Below the pieces are notes generated by a model, which saw only the letters and a program-made list of their open reading frames with translations, was not told where the DNA came from and did no database searches. A DNA stretch of 27,362 bases from an uncultured Bacteroides sp. (GTDB lineage: Bacteria; Bacteroidota; Bacteroidia; Bacteroidales; Bacteroidaceae), in assembly GCF_958445495.1 (NCBI RefSeq), contig NZ_CAUCSQ010000055.1, forward strand, positions 1-27,362, read 5' to 3'. Below, piece by piece: positions 1 through 8,248 of the stretch. The position numbers and the translations under genes are program-made. Numbering within the stretch: the first letter of the stretch is position 1; every line of letters starts with the position of its first letter.

Positions 1-53
1 AGAGCGCATGATTCATAATCATGAGGTCCCCGGTTCAATCCCGGGTCCCGCTA
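1..53 (+). tRNA. tRNA-Met (CAT anticodon), 5' end cut off by the window
   Basis: The 3' part of a tRNA is visible. The anticodon stem is 7-11 paired with 19-23, around a 7-base loop carrying CAT at 14-16. A 5-base variable loop follows at 24-28. The T stem is 29-33 with 41-45 around TTCAATC, then the 3' acceptor strand at 46-52 and the discriminator A at 53. The following bases are CTA, so a CCA end does not appear to be encoded. The D arm is partial and the 5' acceptor strand lies outside the window. CAT could be elongator Met, initiator Met, or Ile read by a lysidine-modified anticodon. Met is the default call because the identity bases of the 5' half are missing. Confidence 0.9.
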
Positions 54-325
54 CTAAGTCGAAAGACTTGTAAATTAGGCAATTAGGAGGCTTCCACTCT
101 TGGTTGTCTTTTTTTATTTTACTAACCCGTGAAATCATAGCGGATCAGTTGTAATTCAATGTAATATGGTTCCTTTTAATCTAAAATTTGCCCCATCTGC
201 AATAAAAAGAACCATATCATTACTCAAAAATAGACTTTGATACGGTTCTTTTATGTTTATCGGTTACAATCCATAACTTTTCTAAGGGCCCATTTTAGTT
301 TTGTCATCCTCTTTGCACAAAATTG
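54..325. other. non-coding region between the tRNA and the end of the PUL operon
   Basis: No credible gene is seen here. Immediately after the tRNA, positions 56-69 form a 5-bp hairpin closed on a GAAA tetraloop. A run of seven T lies near 111-117, which may serve as the tRNA 3' end or termination signal, though the stem is short. The larger hairpin at 205-252 is listed separately. The sequence is AT-rich, and no repeat of the tRNA 3' end was found elsewhere in the window. Confidence 0.6.
205..252 (-). terminator. Rho-independent terminator of the PUL operon
   Basis: A 15-bp inverted repeat (205-219 against 238-252) has one mismatch on the + strand that becomes a G-U pair in the minus-strand RNA. 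The outer part of the stem is A/T, so the minus-strand transcript ends in a U-rich tail. It lies about 75 bases after the stop codon of the last PUL gene, where an operon terminator is expected. The G-U pair favours function on the minus strand. Confidence 0.8.
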
Positions 326-2665
326 TTAGCGTTCCACCGCCCATTTTCCATCCTTTGCAATCTCCACATTTAACACTCTCTTATCAGCCAGGACAATACG
401 TATATCACTCTTTTGCGTCCCATCCGTTTTGGAAGAAATGGTTTTTGCCATATCTTCCGCTCTCCAAGCGATATTGTGAGGAATAACGATGGTCACAAAT
501 GTAATGGGAATACCCGGCTTCACTTTCTGTTTGGCAAAGACTGTAGTCGGCTTTACAGTATATTCTTGCTGCTGCGCTCCAAAACTACGTCCTTTCTGTT
601 CTTCGAAATAGATAAATAGACGATCGGTTTCTATATCCTTGCCGGAACGGTCTTTCCATCCCTTTGTCTCTCCGGGAGAATCAAACCAGTTCTTGCCACG
701 CTTATCCAAGGTATATAGTTGCCACAGGCTGCCGGCTGTATAATCTTCTGTTCCTATTCCGGGCAACAGACAATCCTGCATAATAAGGATTCCTTCTTTT
801 GTCAACACAATGTTCCGTTGTAACGTGGAGCCGTCAACGCATTGATTATCCAGTATAACCTGTCCATAACTATCACCGTTACGTGTCTCTGCCATTGCTT
901 TCCTCACCGTGTTCGGGTTGAATAAAGTACCCGCTTTCTCATGGATATAATCTTCACCCGGAAGTTTCACCTTATTATAAGCACGTATCATAAAATCCAA
1001 GACAGACTTTCCGGCTTTATCTTTTGCTATATGCTTCCAGTCACAGCCGATGTACCGATAATCATCCAGACTGAAGTCGACGGACACATCCAATGTAACA
1101 AAGCACACATTCTTGTCAGGAAGTACTATTTTTATCGCCTTTTCTCCCTTTTTCAAATCGACCAGCTTTACATTCTTTCCCCAATGCTCCAAAGTATTGC
1201 AATCATGCAGCAATTTATCTCCAGCTTTTCCCGTCAGCTTCACACTCCTGATATAAATCTCCTCGCCCGGCTGTCCCTGAAAACGGAACGTAAGTTTCTT
1301 CATTCCGCGCATGGAAGCATCATCTGATATTTCCGTAGACTGACTAAAATCAATGTAGTCCGTAAACCAGGTATCAGTCAGCAAACGGCTCTCTTTCTCA
1401 CCAAAAGGAAATCCGGCATCTGTCGCTCTCATTAAAACAACCGTATTGCCATGACGTACATCTGTGGCATGTCTCTGCACCCCATGAAACAAAGGAGCAT
1501 CATCTACCTCAAAATAATTGATTGTACCACGCAAGTTCGGATGCTGATGTGTACCGGAAGCATATAAGTCACTCATGACAAACGGAGCTCCCAGTTCGGC
1601 TGAGCCACGCAATAACAATTGGTCAGGGATTCCGGTCTTTCCTTTCCGGTTGGTACGGGTCGTCACCATAGACAGGCGAGCCGGTGATTCCGCTTTCCCC
1701 TTAAAAGAAGGTAACAGAGCCGCTTCTGCCAACGCTGCCCAGTCACAAGCCTGACGTAAATTCCATCCCGGAGCAAAATACTTCTTCTTCTCCAGATTAG
1801 GATAACCTATCGTGAAAAGCTTCCATGCTGCTTTACGATAAGAAGCATCCCCGGTAAGGCGTGCCATCTTCTCAAACACCAATATCCAATTATTATACGC
1901 AAAGAAGTAATCATCCCCATATTCGGGCATATATCCGCTAGGCGCCTGTTGGTCACGGTAGCGTTCAAACCATTTTGTTATTTCCTGCGTCTTTAACAAA
2001 GCCACTTTACCGCTTTCAATAGCAATACTGATGATATCATTCAAATGAATGGAAGCATAAAGAGTCGCAGTTTCATCTACATCTTTATTCCGGTACCAAA
2101 ACTCCCACATCTTATCGACATACTCCTTCCAACGAGCGGCATTCGGAGCATCCGGAAATAAATTATACATACGGACAAATCCCAAAGCCCGTTCCTGCCC
2201 CTGATTGTTATCTATAACAAAGTCCGGGTCGAAATGAAGGTCAGCGAAACGAATCATAACATCATCCGCTTCGTCCGACAAACGCTCATTATCTTTCAAA
2301 ACCTCATAAGCCAATGCCAGATTCTGCAATGCAAAAAAGTCATCCCTCCCGTTCATCAGCTTTTCATTCTTTCTCCACTCGCTCACAGCGTTTTTAAACA
2401 CCTGCTCGGACATATCCAAATAGCGTTTTTCCTGTGTAGCCTTATAGAAGATAGCAGATGCGGACATCAGATTGGTAATCCAACGTACATTCTTATTCCC
2501 TATTTCCTTGACAATCCGTTCCTCACTGTATTTCTGCGTCAGCAAATCAAAGGCAACGGACGCTTTAGGCAAAAAATCCGCCCGGCGCAGTTCCTGCGCC
2601 CGGACATAGCATGCCAGCAATAAGCCGGCAGCAACGAACCAATACTTCAGTTTCATTACCATCAT
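326..2665 (-). CDS. heparinase II/III-like protein, putative polysaccharide lyase
   Basis: This 779-aa exported protein is the last gene of the PUL. The start (MMVMKLKYW...) lies 15 bases after the GH3 stop codon. ATG codons 2 and 4 are alternative starts. The N-terminus is a signal peptide with either a lipobox-like LLAC or a signal peptidase I site after VRA. Residues about 30-340 are helix-rich with repeated Trp/Tyr motifs, as in an (alpha/alpha) toroid. The rest looks beta-rich. Residues about 370-406 carry a His-rich stretch (THQHPN, then LFHGVQRHATDVRHGN), reminiscent of the His-containing beta-sandwich of heparinase II/III-type lyases. The family is inferred from fold character and context, and I cannot assign a PL family. 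If it is a lyase, it would generate the unsaturated uronides used by the two GH105 enzymes. The gene looks intact. Confidence 0.6.
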   Translation of the reverse strand: MMVMKLKYWFVAAGLLLACYVRAQELRRADFLPKASVAFDLLTQKYSEERIVKEIGNKNVRWITNLMSASAIFYKATQEKRYLDMSEQVFKNAVSEWRKNEKLMNGRDDFFALQNLALAYEVLKDNERLSDEADDVMIRFADLHFDPDFVIDNNQGQERALGFVRMYNLFPDAPNAARWKEYVDKMWEFWYRNKDVDETATLYASIHLNDIISIAIESGKVALLKTQEITKWFERYRDQQAPSGYMPEYGDDYFFAYNNWILVFEKMARLTGDASYRKAAWKLFTIGYPNLEKKKYFAPGWNLRQACDWAALAEAALLPSFKGKAESPARLSMVTTRTNRKGKTGIPDQLLLRGSAELGAPFVMSDLYASGTHQHPNLRGTINYFEVDDAPLFHGVQRHATDVRHGNTVVLMRATDAGFPFGEKESRLLTDTWFTDYIDFSQSTEISDDASMRGMKKLTFRFQGQPGEEIYIRSVKLTGKAGDKLLHDCNTLEHWGKNVKLVDLKKGEKAIKIVLPDKNVCFVTLDVSVDFSLDDYRYIGCDWKHIAKDKAGKSVLDFMIRAYNKVKLPGEDYIHEKAGTLFNPNTVRKAMAETRNGDSYGQVILDNQCVDGSTLQRNIVLTKEGILIMQDCLLPGIGTEDYTAGSLWQLYTLDKRGKNWFDSPGETKGWKDRSGKDIETDRLFIYFEEQKGRSFGAQQQEYTVKPTTVFAKQKVKPGIPITFVTIVIPHNIAWRAEDMAKTISSKTDGTQKSDIRIVLADKRVLNVEIAKDGKWAVER

Positions 2666-2680
2666 TACTTATTGTTCCTG

Positions 2681-5071
2681 TCATCCATGAACGGTAAAAG
2701 TCCCCGTAAGACGGATATCGGCAGAAGATGCACCCACCATCACTTTAAATGAACCCGGTTCCACTACAAATCTCATGTCTTTGTCCCATAAGCCCAAATC
2801 CTGAGGAGTCAGCAAGAAATGAACCGTCTTCTCTTCACCTGGTTCCAATGTGATACGTTCAAACCCTCTCAGCACTTTCGTATAAGTAGTAACACTGCTC
2901 ACTTCATCCCTCAAATAAAGCTGTACCACCTCGTCTCCAGAACAGTTCCCCGTATTCTTCACCTTACAGCTAACCGCAATCTCACCTTGTGTTCCCTGTG
3001 TTCCCGGAGTAATAACCAAGTCACTATATGTAAAGGTAGTATAACTCAATCCATGCCCAAACGGATAGAGCGCACCATATACCGCAGTCTCCGAAGACTC
3101 ATCCGAGCCCGGTTTGAACGGGAAAGCAAACGGTATCTGCCCTACTGATTTAGGGAAAGTGACCGCCATGCGTCCACCTGGATTATAATCACCGAACAAA
3201 GCCTCAGCAACCGCCTGACCGCCAAATTCTCCCGGGAACCAGGCATGAATAATAGCCGGCACATATTTATTGGCATAATTAATACTGGCAGCACGCCCGT
3301 CAATCATCACCAGCACCACCGGTTTTCCGGTTGCACAGACTGCCTCTAGCAGCTCCTGCTGCCGTCCCGGTAAATTCAGGCTAGTACGCGAACGGTCTTC
3401 GCGAACCGTCAGTTCCGAACCGCCCAGCACCATAATGACAACTTCCGCATCACGGGCAGCAGCCACCGCCTCTTCCATCATCTGTTTTTCCTCTTCCGTC
3501 TTTTCGAAAGGAAGAATCTCGCTTTCCGGGAAATGGGGGTCTATAATCTCACAACCTTTCTTATATACAACCGAAGCCTCCGGCAACAATTCCCTGATAC
3601 CCTGATAAACCGTCTTTACCCGGGCGTTAGCCGGTCCATACCGGCAAATCAACTGTTCCCGTTCATCAGCATTCGGGCCGATGACCGCCAACTTCTTCCA
3701 TGTCTTCTTCAAAGGCAGCAACTGCCTCTCATTCTTCAATAACACTAAGGACTGGCGAGCCGCTTCCAAAGACAAATCCTGATGTTCCCGGCAATGAACC
3801 ACCTTTTCCGCCAAAGCTCCGTCCCCCCTATACGGGTTGTCAAACAACCCCAACCAGAATTTCACCCGCAGGATATCCGCTACCCGGTCATCAAGTGTCC
3901 TCTGTGACACTTTGCCTTCCTGAACAGCTTTCCGCAGAGGTAAAATAAAATCTTCCGGTACCGTAAAGTGTGTACGGATATTCAAACCTGCATTTACAGC
4001 TTGCGCCACTCCATCTACCTCGTCCGCCGCTACCTGATGCTTGGTTGTTATAAATTCCACCGCTTCGCTATCGGACACTACATATCCTTTAAATCCATAT
4101 TCCTGACGAAGAATCTCTGTCAGAAACTTATAACTGCCCGTAACCGGTTCACCGTCATAATCATTATAGGAACTCATCACTCCCAATGCACCAGCTTCCG
4201 TAAATGCCACCCGGAACGGATCCAAATACAGCGTGCGCATTTCCTTTGGTGCCACATGCGGGTCGGTGCGTGTCTTTCCATCGCGTGCACCTACCGGAAT
4301 ACTATACACCGCAAAATGCTTCACCGTAGAAACCAAATTCTGCTTCTGCAGACTCATAATCATCTGCTTGCCTAACTGCCCGACAAGATAAGGGTCTTCC
4401 CCATACGTCTCCACCGCACGCCCCCAACGGGGATCCTGTGCTATATCCAAAATAGGAGAATAAATATTGGTATATCCCAACGCATCCGCTTCTTTCGCTT
4501 CCACCTCTCCGATACGGGCAATAAGCTGCTTGTTCCAAGTAGCCCCCTGCCCACTTTGCGAAGGGAAATAAGTAGCCCGGTCGTGGCACAGCCCACGAAT
4601 CCCCTCATTCGTAAAATCGACCGGAATTCCCAAACGGGTTTGCTCCACAAACCAACGTTGAAGCTCGTGTTTGGTCTTTACATGCTTGGTATATGGAAAT
4701 GAGTACTCCGAGCCAAACTCCCCCAAGCCGTTATGCTGTTCATCAATATTCCCGATTCCGTCTTTCCAAATCTCCTGCTTCCATTTCTCTGTGGGCACGG
4801 CATCCTTCAACACTCGTCCCGAACCGTAAAGGGTAGCCATCTGGCAAGTCTTTTCGTCAACAGTCATCTGGTTCAACAAGTCCCGTACCCGTGCTTCTAC
4901 CGAAGCATCTGGGTCTTCATAGACATCCATCTTCCCGTTTTTATTGAAGTCAATCCATCCTTTATGGTAGATTCCGTCTTTGGGAGAGGCCGATATATCC
5001 AATGCAGTTGCAAAGCATAAAGCCCACATTCCGATTCTTAAAAATGTTTTCATGTTCTTCCGAGTCTTCAT
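2681..5071 (-). CDS. glycoside hydrolase family 3 (beta-glucosidase/xylosidase type)
   Basis: This 796-aa exported protein has a signal peptide of about 28 residues (ending ISA). It shows the standard GH3 order: TIM barrel, alpha/beta sandwich, C-terminal fibronectin-III-like domain. The nucleophile is D334 in GYVVSDSEA. The likely acid/base is E558 in VREDRS, followed by LNLPGRQ, the usual GH3 context. VKHFAVY and DPRWGR are also present. Residues 41-52 form an EF-hand-like loop (DxNxNGxxDxxE) just before the barrel, probably a calcium site. It should release a terminal beta-linked sugar (Glc, Xyl or similar) from oligosaccharides in the periplasm. Exact specificity cannot be read from the sequence. 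It begins 8 bases after the GH105 stop codon, so the two are co-transcribed. Confidence 0.93.
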   Translation of the reverse strand: MKTRKNMKTFLRIGMWALCFATALDISASPKDGIYHKGWIDFNKNGKMDVYEDPDASVEARVRDLLNQMTVDEKTCQMATLYGSGRVLKDAVPTEKWKQEIWKDGIGNIDEQHNGLGEFGSEYSFPYTKHVKTKHELQRWFVEQTRLGIPVDFTNEGIRGLCHDRATYFPSQSGQGATWNKQLIARIGEVEAKEADALGYTNIYSPILDIAQDPRWGRAVETYGEDPYLVGQLGKQMIMSLQKQNLVSTVKHFAVYSIPVGARDGKTRTDPHVAPKEMRTLYLDPFRVAFTEAGALGVMSSYNDYDGEPVTGSYKFLTEILRQEYGFKGYVVSDSEAVEFITTKHQVAADEVDGVAQAVNAGLNIRTHFTVPEDFILPLRKAVQEGKVSQRTLDDRVADILRVKFWLGLFDNPYRGDGALAEKVVHCREHQDLSLEAARQSLVLLKNERQLLPLKKTWKKLAVIGPNADEREQLICRYGPANARVKTVYQGIRELLPEASVVYKKGCEIIDPHFPESEILPFEKTEEEKQMMEEAVAAARDAEVVIMVLGGSELTVREDRSRTSLNLPGRQQELLEAVCATGKPVVLVMIDGRAASINYANKYVPAIIHAWFPGEFGGQAVAEALFGDYNPGGRMAVTFPKSVGQIPFAFPFKPGSDESSETAVYGALYPFGHGLSYTTFTYSDLVITPGTQGTQGEIAVSCKVKNTGNCSGDEVVQLYLRDEVSSVTTYTKVLRGFERITLEPGEEKTVHFLLTPQDLGLWDKDMRFVVEPGSFKVMVGASSADIRLTGTFTVHG

Positions 5072-5079
5072 TTTGATAC

Positions 5080-6228
5080 TTATTTCTGTGCTTTCAACAG
5101 TTGGTACTGGTCATAGAACATGATAGCCACTCCATACCCAAACGGACGGTCGTTCACAATCTCACGATTATAATAATAATCCTTATCACCAATACAGGTT
5201 CCGGCACACACGTTCTTCATCACCAGATAACCATCCTTCTTCATCAGGCTATGCTCCTGCAATCCCTTATAAGCACGTTCCACTACCGGCATGAAAGTAT
5301 CAGCAGGCAACAAACCGTTTCTGACTCCCGCAGTAATGGCATAAGCAAACATCGCCGTACAAGAACTCTCAATAAAGTTTCCTTCCTCACCCGGATAAAC
5401 AGGCAACTGGTACCAATGTCCGTTCTCCTTGTCCTGCACACCGGCTAAAGTATTCATCATCTTCAGATACTTCCCTTTCAACAATTCGTATTCCGGCATC
5501 TGCTCCGGCATGATTTCGAGGATATTCACCAGTGTCATCGTAATCCATCCGTTGCCCCTACCCCAAAATTCATTATTCCGCCGGTAAGGATTATCCGCCC
5601 AGCCAAGCTGACAACAAGGGTCGACCGTAGAAATCGTGTCATTATCCCAACCGTGATACCACAACCCGGTTTCCGAATCTTCCAGTTTCTCGGCATGCGC
5701 ATTAATCTGAAAGACAGCTTCCCGTAGATACTTCTCATCACCGGTGAGTTTGTACATCTGCATCAGAAACTCACTCACCATATACACCGTATCGTCCCAC
5801 AACTCAATCACATTCTCCCGATGAGAGATACCACCGTTATCCGACCGCGGTATTTCACAATAGTCCTTATAGACATCAAATGCCTTCTGCTCGTATCTCC
5901 CCTCTCCCGTAGACTGAGCCAGATAAGCCATACCGAAGCCGGAAGCCACTGCATTGGGATGCAGGCCGTTCACATCATCCATTGTATGTTCCATCGCTTT
6001 CCGGATATAATCCGACATCTTTCCTGTCTCGATATTATTCTCGCAACGCTCGATAGCCGCTTTCAGAAAAATGGCCTCATTCCAGTTCCATACATACTTG
6101 TCAGCAGGCATATAAGACTCCATAACATAACGGCTCAACTCATCTCCCCAAGCATTGGCGTTCTTATCAACAACACATGACGAAAACAGGCTAGCCAAAG
6201 CCATCAATAATAATATTTGTTTCTTCAT
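5080..6228 (-). CDS. GH105/GH88-type unsaturated uronyl hydrolase, lipoprotein
   Basis: From the preferred ATG this is 382 aa. The frame can be opened five codons earlier at a TTG (6243), but the ATG gives a compact lipoprotein signal, MKKQILLLMALASLFSSC, with the lipidated Cys at 18. The fold is an (alpha/alpha)6 toroid. ELWDDTVYM carries the likely catalytic Asp (D146, in the W-x-D context), and the WGRGNGW motif is typical of GH105. Such enzymes hydrate the 4,5-unsaturated uronic acid at the non-reducing end of lyase products. The residues after the Cys (VVDK) do not resemble a surface-export signal, so a periplasmic-facing location is likely. A Bacteroides promoter box lies just upstream. 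It differs clearly from the second GH105 at 13658-14830. Confidence 0.88.
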   Translation of the reverse strand: MKKQILLLMALASLFSSCVVDKNANAWGDELSRYVMESYMPADKYVWNWNEAIFLKAAIERCENNIETGKMSDYIRKAMEHTMDDVNGLHPNAVASGFGMAYLAQSTGEGRYEQKAFDVYKDYCEIPRSDNGGISHRENVIELWDDTVYMVSEFLMQMYKLTGDEKYLREAVFQINAHAEKLEDSETGLWYHGWDNDTISTVDPCCQLGWADNPYRRNNEFWGRGNGWITMTLVNILEIMPEQMPEYELLKGKYLKMMNTLAGVQDKENGHWYQLPVYPGEEGNFIESSCTAMFAYAITAGVRNGLLPADTFMPVVERAYKGLQEHSLMKKDGYLVMKNVCAGTCIGDKDYYYNREIVNDRPFGYGVAIMFYDQYQLLKAQK

Positions 6229-6261
6229 TATTCTTCGTTTCAATAGTTATATGTAAAATTG

Positions 6262-6289
6262 CAAATATAGTCCACTATTCCATCCGCAA
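6262..6289 (-). promoter_or_regulatory. putative internal promoter for the last three PUL genes
   Basis: On the minus strand TATATTTG (6262-6269) matches the Bacteroides -7 consensus TAnnTTTG. A TTG (6287-6289) lies 17 bases further upstream, as in a -33 element. The box falls in the 46-bp gap between the 655-aa gene and the GH105 gene, about 33 bases before the chosen ATG. It could give the GH105, GH3 and heparinase-like genes expression independent of the susC promoter. Confidence 0.5.
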
Positions 6290-8242
6290 GGTTTCAGTAC
6301 CCGTTGCCGTATGAAACAGCACGCTATTACTTCCCGCCTTTTGCTGCATATAGTCACTTTTAGAGATATATCCGATATTCAGTTTCATAGTCTTTCCATT
6401 CACTTTATACTGTCCGCTATAAGCTGTCTCAGGAGAGAAGAAAATCAATTCCAATACATCCCCCTGAATATTTGTATAAGAAATGGCAGGAGTATCACTT
6501 GTTTCATAATCCGCCGAAAGCTGAAGTTTTACCTTTGCCTTTATATCAGCGGCAAATTTATTCAGTTCGGTCTCCATATCCCCTCGAGCGTCTTTGTATT
6601 GTTCCACGATTTCAGTCGTTTCCAGTACCCAAGACCCCCGGCGCCGTTTTTCGTCTTTAAGAGTCAGTATGTAATGATCCTTAATGCCATACTTATCATC
6701 CAGCAAACCAAAATCCCATTCTTCGGGAGTAGAGAAAGCAAACATCATCGAACCGGTGTGACACAACACCCAGCGCATGCCATTGATTTCCCTAATCATC
6801 CTTTTCTTGATACCCTTGCGGGTGAACGGCACATACATCTGATAAAACTTGGGCTCGTCCATATAATTCTCCGCCACATTATAAACCCCGACGGCAGCCC
6901 CTTCATACGCCAGCACCCGATGATAAGGGTTTTCCCCATATCCCGGCTTGTTCGATACCGTCTGATGGCTTTGCGGACGCTCCGGGTTATCATGACATAC
7001 ACTGAATACAGAAGCATCGGATAAATCAGACTGCCATACCAAGTGCAGATTCTTAGTCTCCTTGAAAGCATAAGTGTACTGGAAGTTCTTCAACTTATCC
7101 GGAAACGCTTCTATGGTTTGTGTAGACAAACCGTAATTCTTGCTCTGATAAGTATATCTACAGCAAAAATGGTCTTTATCAATCCGCAAGGCCTCAAAAC
7201 TGTAAGGATATTGCTTGCCCGCATTCAGAGCCTGAAGAAAAGGAAGCGGCTTGACATTACGTTGATACGCCATCCAGAAGTTAAAGCAGCCAAAGTTATC
7301 TTTACCCGCATTCATGCGAATCATACGCTCCTCCTGTCCACCATAGAACAACCAGGCCAATTGCGTAATCTGCACATCCAAGCCCAAATTACCCGTACAT
7401 AGATTTGCCCACCCTTTACAACGGGACGGATTAGCACAATAAAGTCCCTGATTCCAAGGTAACATCAGTTGTGCGACCATATGCTGATAAGTAGCTACGG
7501 CAGTTTTCCGTACTACCTCATCTTGGCTAAACTCAGCAAGCATCCTCACATACTGAAGATTTATTCCCAAATAAGTAAACGCATCCGCTTCCGGGCAATT
7601 ATCCGTAAAGAACGACCTCAGATCCTCCACAAGCCTGTTCCGCAAATACTCCTTCAACTGCGGAGAAGTACTTCCGTCCGCATCGGTGAAGTCTGCCCAT
7701 TCTTCCGCACAAAGAAAACCACTTGCCTGACGCATCAGCCGCATATTCAGCGTACCTTTATCATTCGCATACTTTCCTAACTGCATGAAGTCCTTTATCT
7801 TTTTACGCAACTGTTCTGTCATTTTCTCCTTAGTAAGCATATACCCATGCATAGTGGCATGCACGAAAAACTCCAGGTCGGAATCAGAATTATAAATGTC
7901 ATTTATATGCTCCGATTGATACTGATACATCTCAGTCAACTTTGTTATGGATTCCGCTGTCTCATAGTCGCGCCACAACCTTGCATAGTAAAAGGGAGAC
8001 AAATATTTTATACTATAATCTTTCCCCGGAGTCACCCGCAGCATATGATTAATAAGCGACTGCGCCCTTTCCTCATAAGTAGCGCCCCGCATAAAAGGCT
8101 CTTCTAACTCTTCGGGAGATTCTTCCGGGGTTGACGGAAGAGACGAAGACTCATCTTGACTTATATTACTATCATTACAAGCTGAAGTGCAAAACAAAAG
8201 CAACATGCACAAAACCATATATGAAAAAACTTTCCGTTTCAT
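6275..8242 (-). CDS. uncharacterised lipoprotein, possible polysaccharide lyase fold
   Basis: I do not recognise the family of this 655-aa protein. The signal peptide MKRKVFSYMVLCMLLLFCTSAC is lipoprotein-like, with the probable lipidated Cys at 22, then an acidic, Ser/Pro-rich linker (residues about 23-50). Residues about 55-330 are helix-rich with many Trp/Tyr, suggesting an (alpha/alpha) toroid. About 340-650 looks beta-rich and includes CRYTYQSKNYGLSTQ (about 359-372) and many aromatic strands. This two-part plan resembles polysaccharide lyases of the toroid plus beta-sandwich type, and PUL context fits. It starts 6 bases after the DUF4861 stop codon, so it is co-transcribed. Sampled lines of this gene look AT-richer than the 1369-aa gene. 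Alternatives are a glycan-binding protein or a toroid-type hydrolase. Confidence 0.6.
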   Translation of the reverse strand: MKRKVFSYMVLCMLLLFCTSACNDSNISQDESSSLPSTPEESPEELEEPFMRGATYEERAQSLINHMLRVTPGKDYSIKYLSPFYYARLWRDYETAESITKLTEMYQYQSEHINDIYNSDSDLEFFVHATMHGYMLTKEKMTEQLRKKIKDFMQLGKYANDKGTLNMRLMRQASGFLCAEEWADFTDADGSTSPQLKEYLRNRLVEDLRSFFTDNCPEADAFTYLGINLQYVRMLAEFSQDEVVRKTAVATYQHMVAQLMLPWNQGLYCANPSRCKGWANLCTGNLGLDVQITQLAWLFYGGQEERMIRMNAGKDNFGCFNFWMAYQRNVKPLPFLQALNAGKQYPYSFEALRIDKDHFCCRYTYQSKNYGLSTQTIEAFPDKLKNFQYTYAFKETKNLHLVWQSDLSDASVFSVCHDNPERPQSHQTVSNKPGYGENPYHRVLAYEGAAVGVYNVAENYMDEPKFYQMYVPFTRKGIKKRMIREINGMRWVLCHTGSMMFAFSTPEEWDFGLLDDKYGIKDHYILTLKDEKRRRGSWVLETTEIVEQYKDARGDMETELNKFAADIKAKVKLQLSADYETSDTPAISYTNIQGDVLELIFFSPETAYSGQYKVNGKTMKLNIGYISKSDYMQQKAGSNSVLFHTATGTETLRME

Positions 8243-8248
8243 CTGTCT

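Noticed and set aside
1..325. Possible tRNA-associated integration site bounding the PUL as a genomic island
   Set aside because: No integrase is present and I found no second copy of the tRNA 3' end in the window, so there is no evidence beyond proximity.
6229..6243. TTG start for the GH105 gene
   Set aside because: It adds five residues ahead of a normal lipoprotein signal that starts with ATG. ATG at 6228 is preferred.
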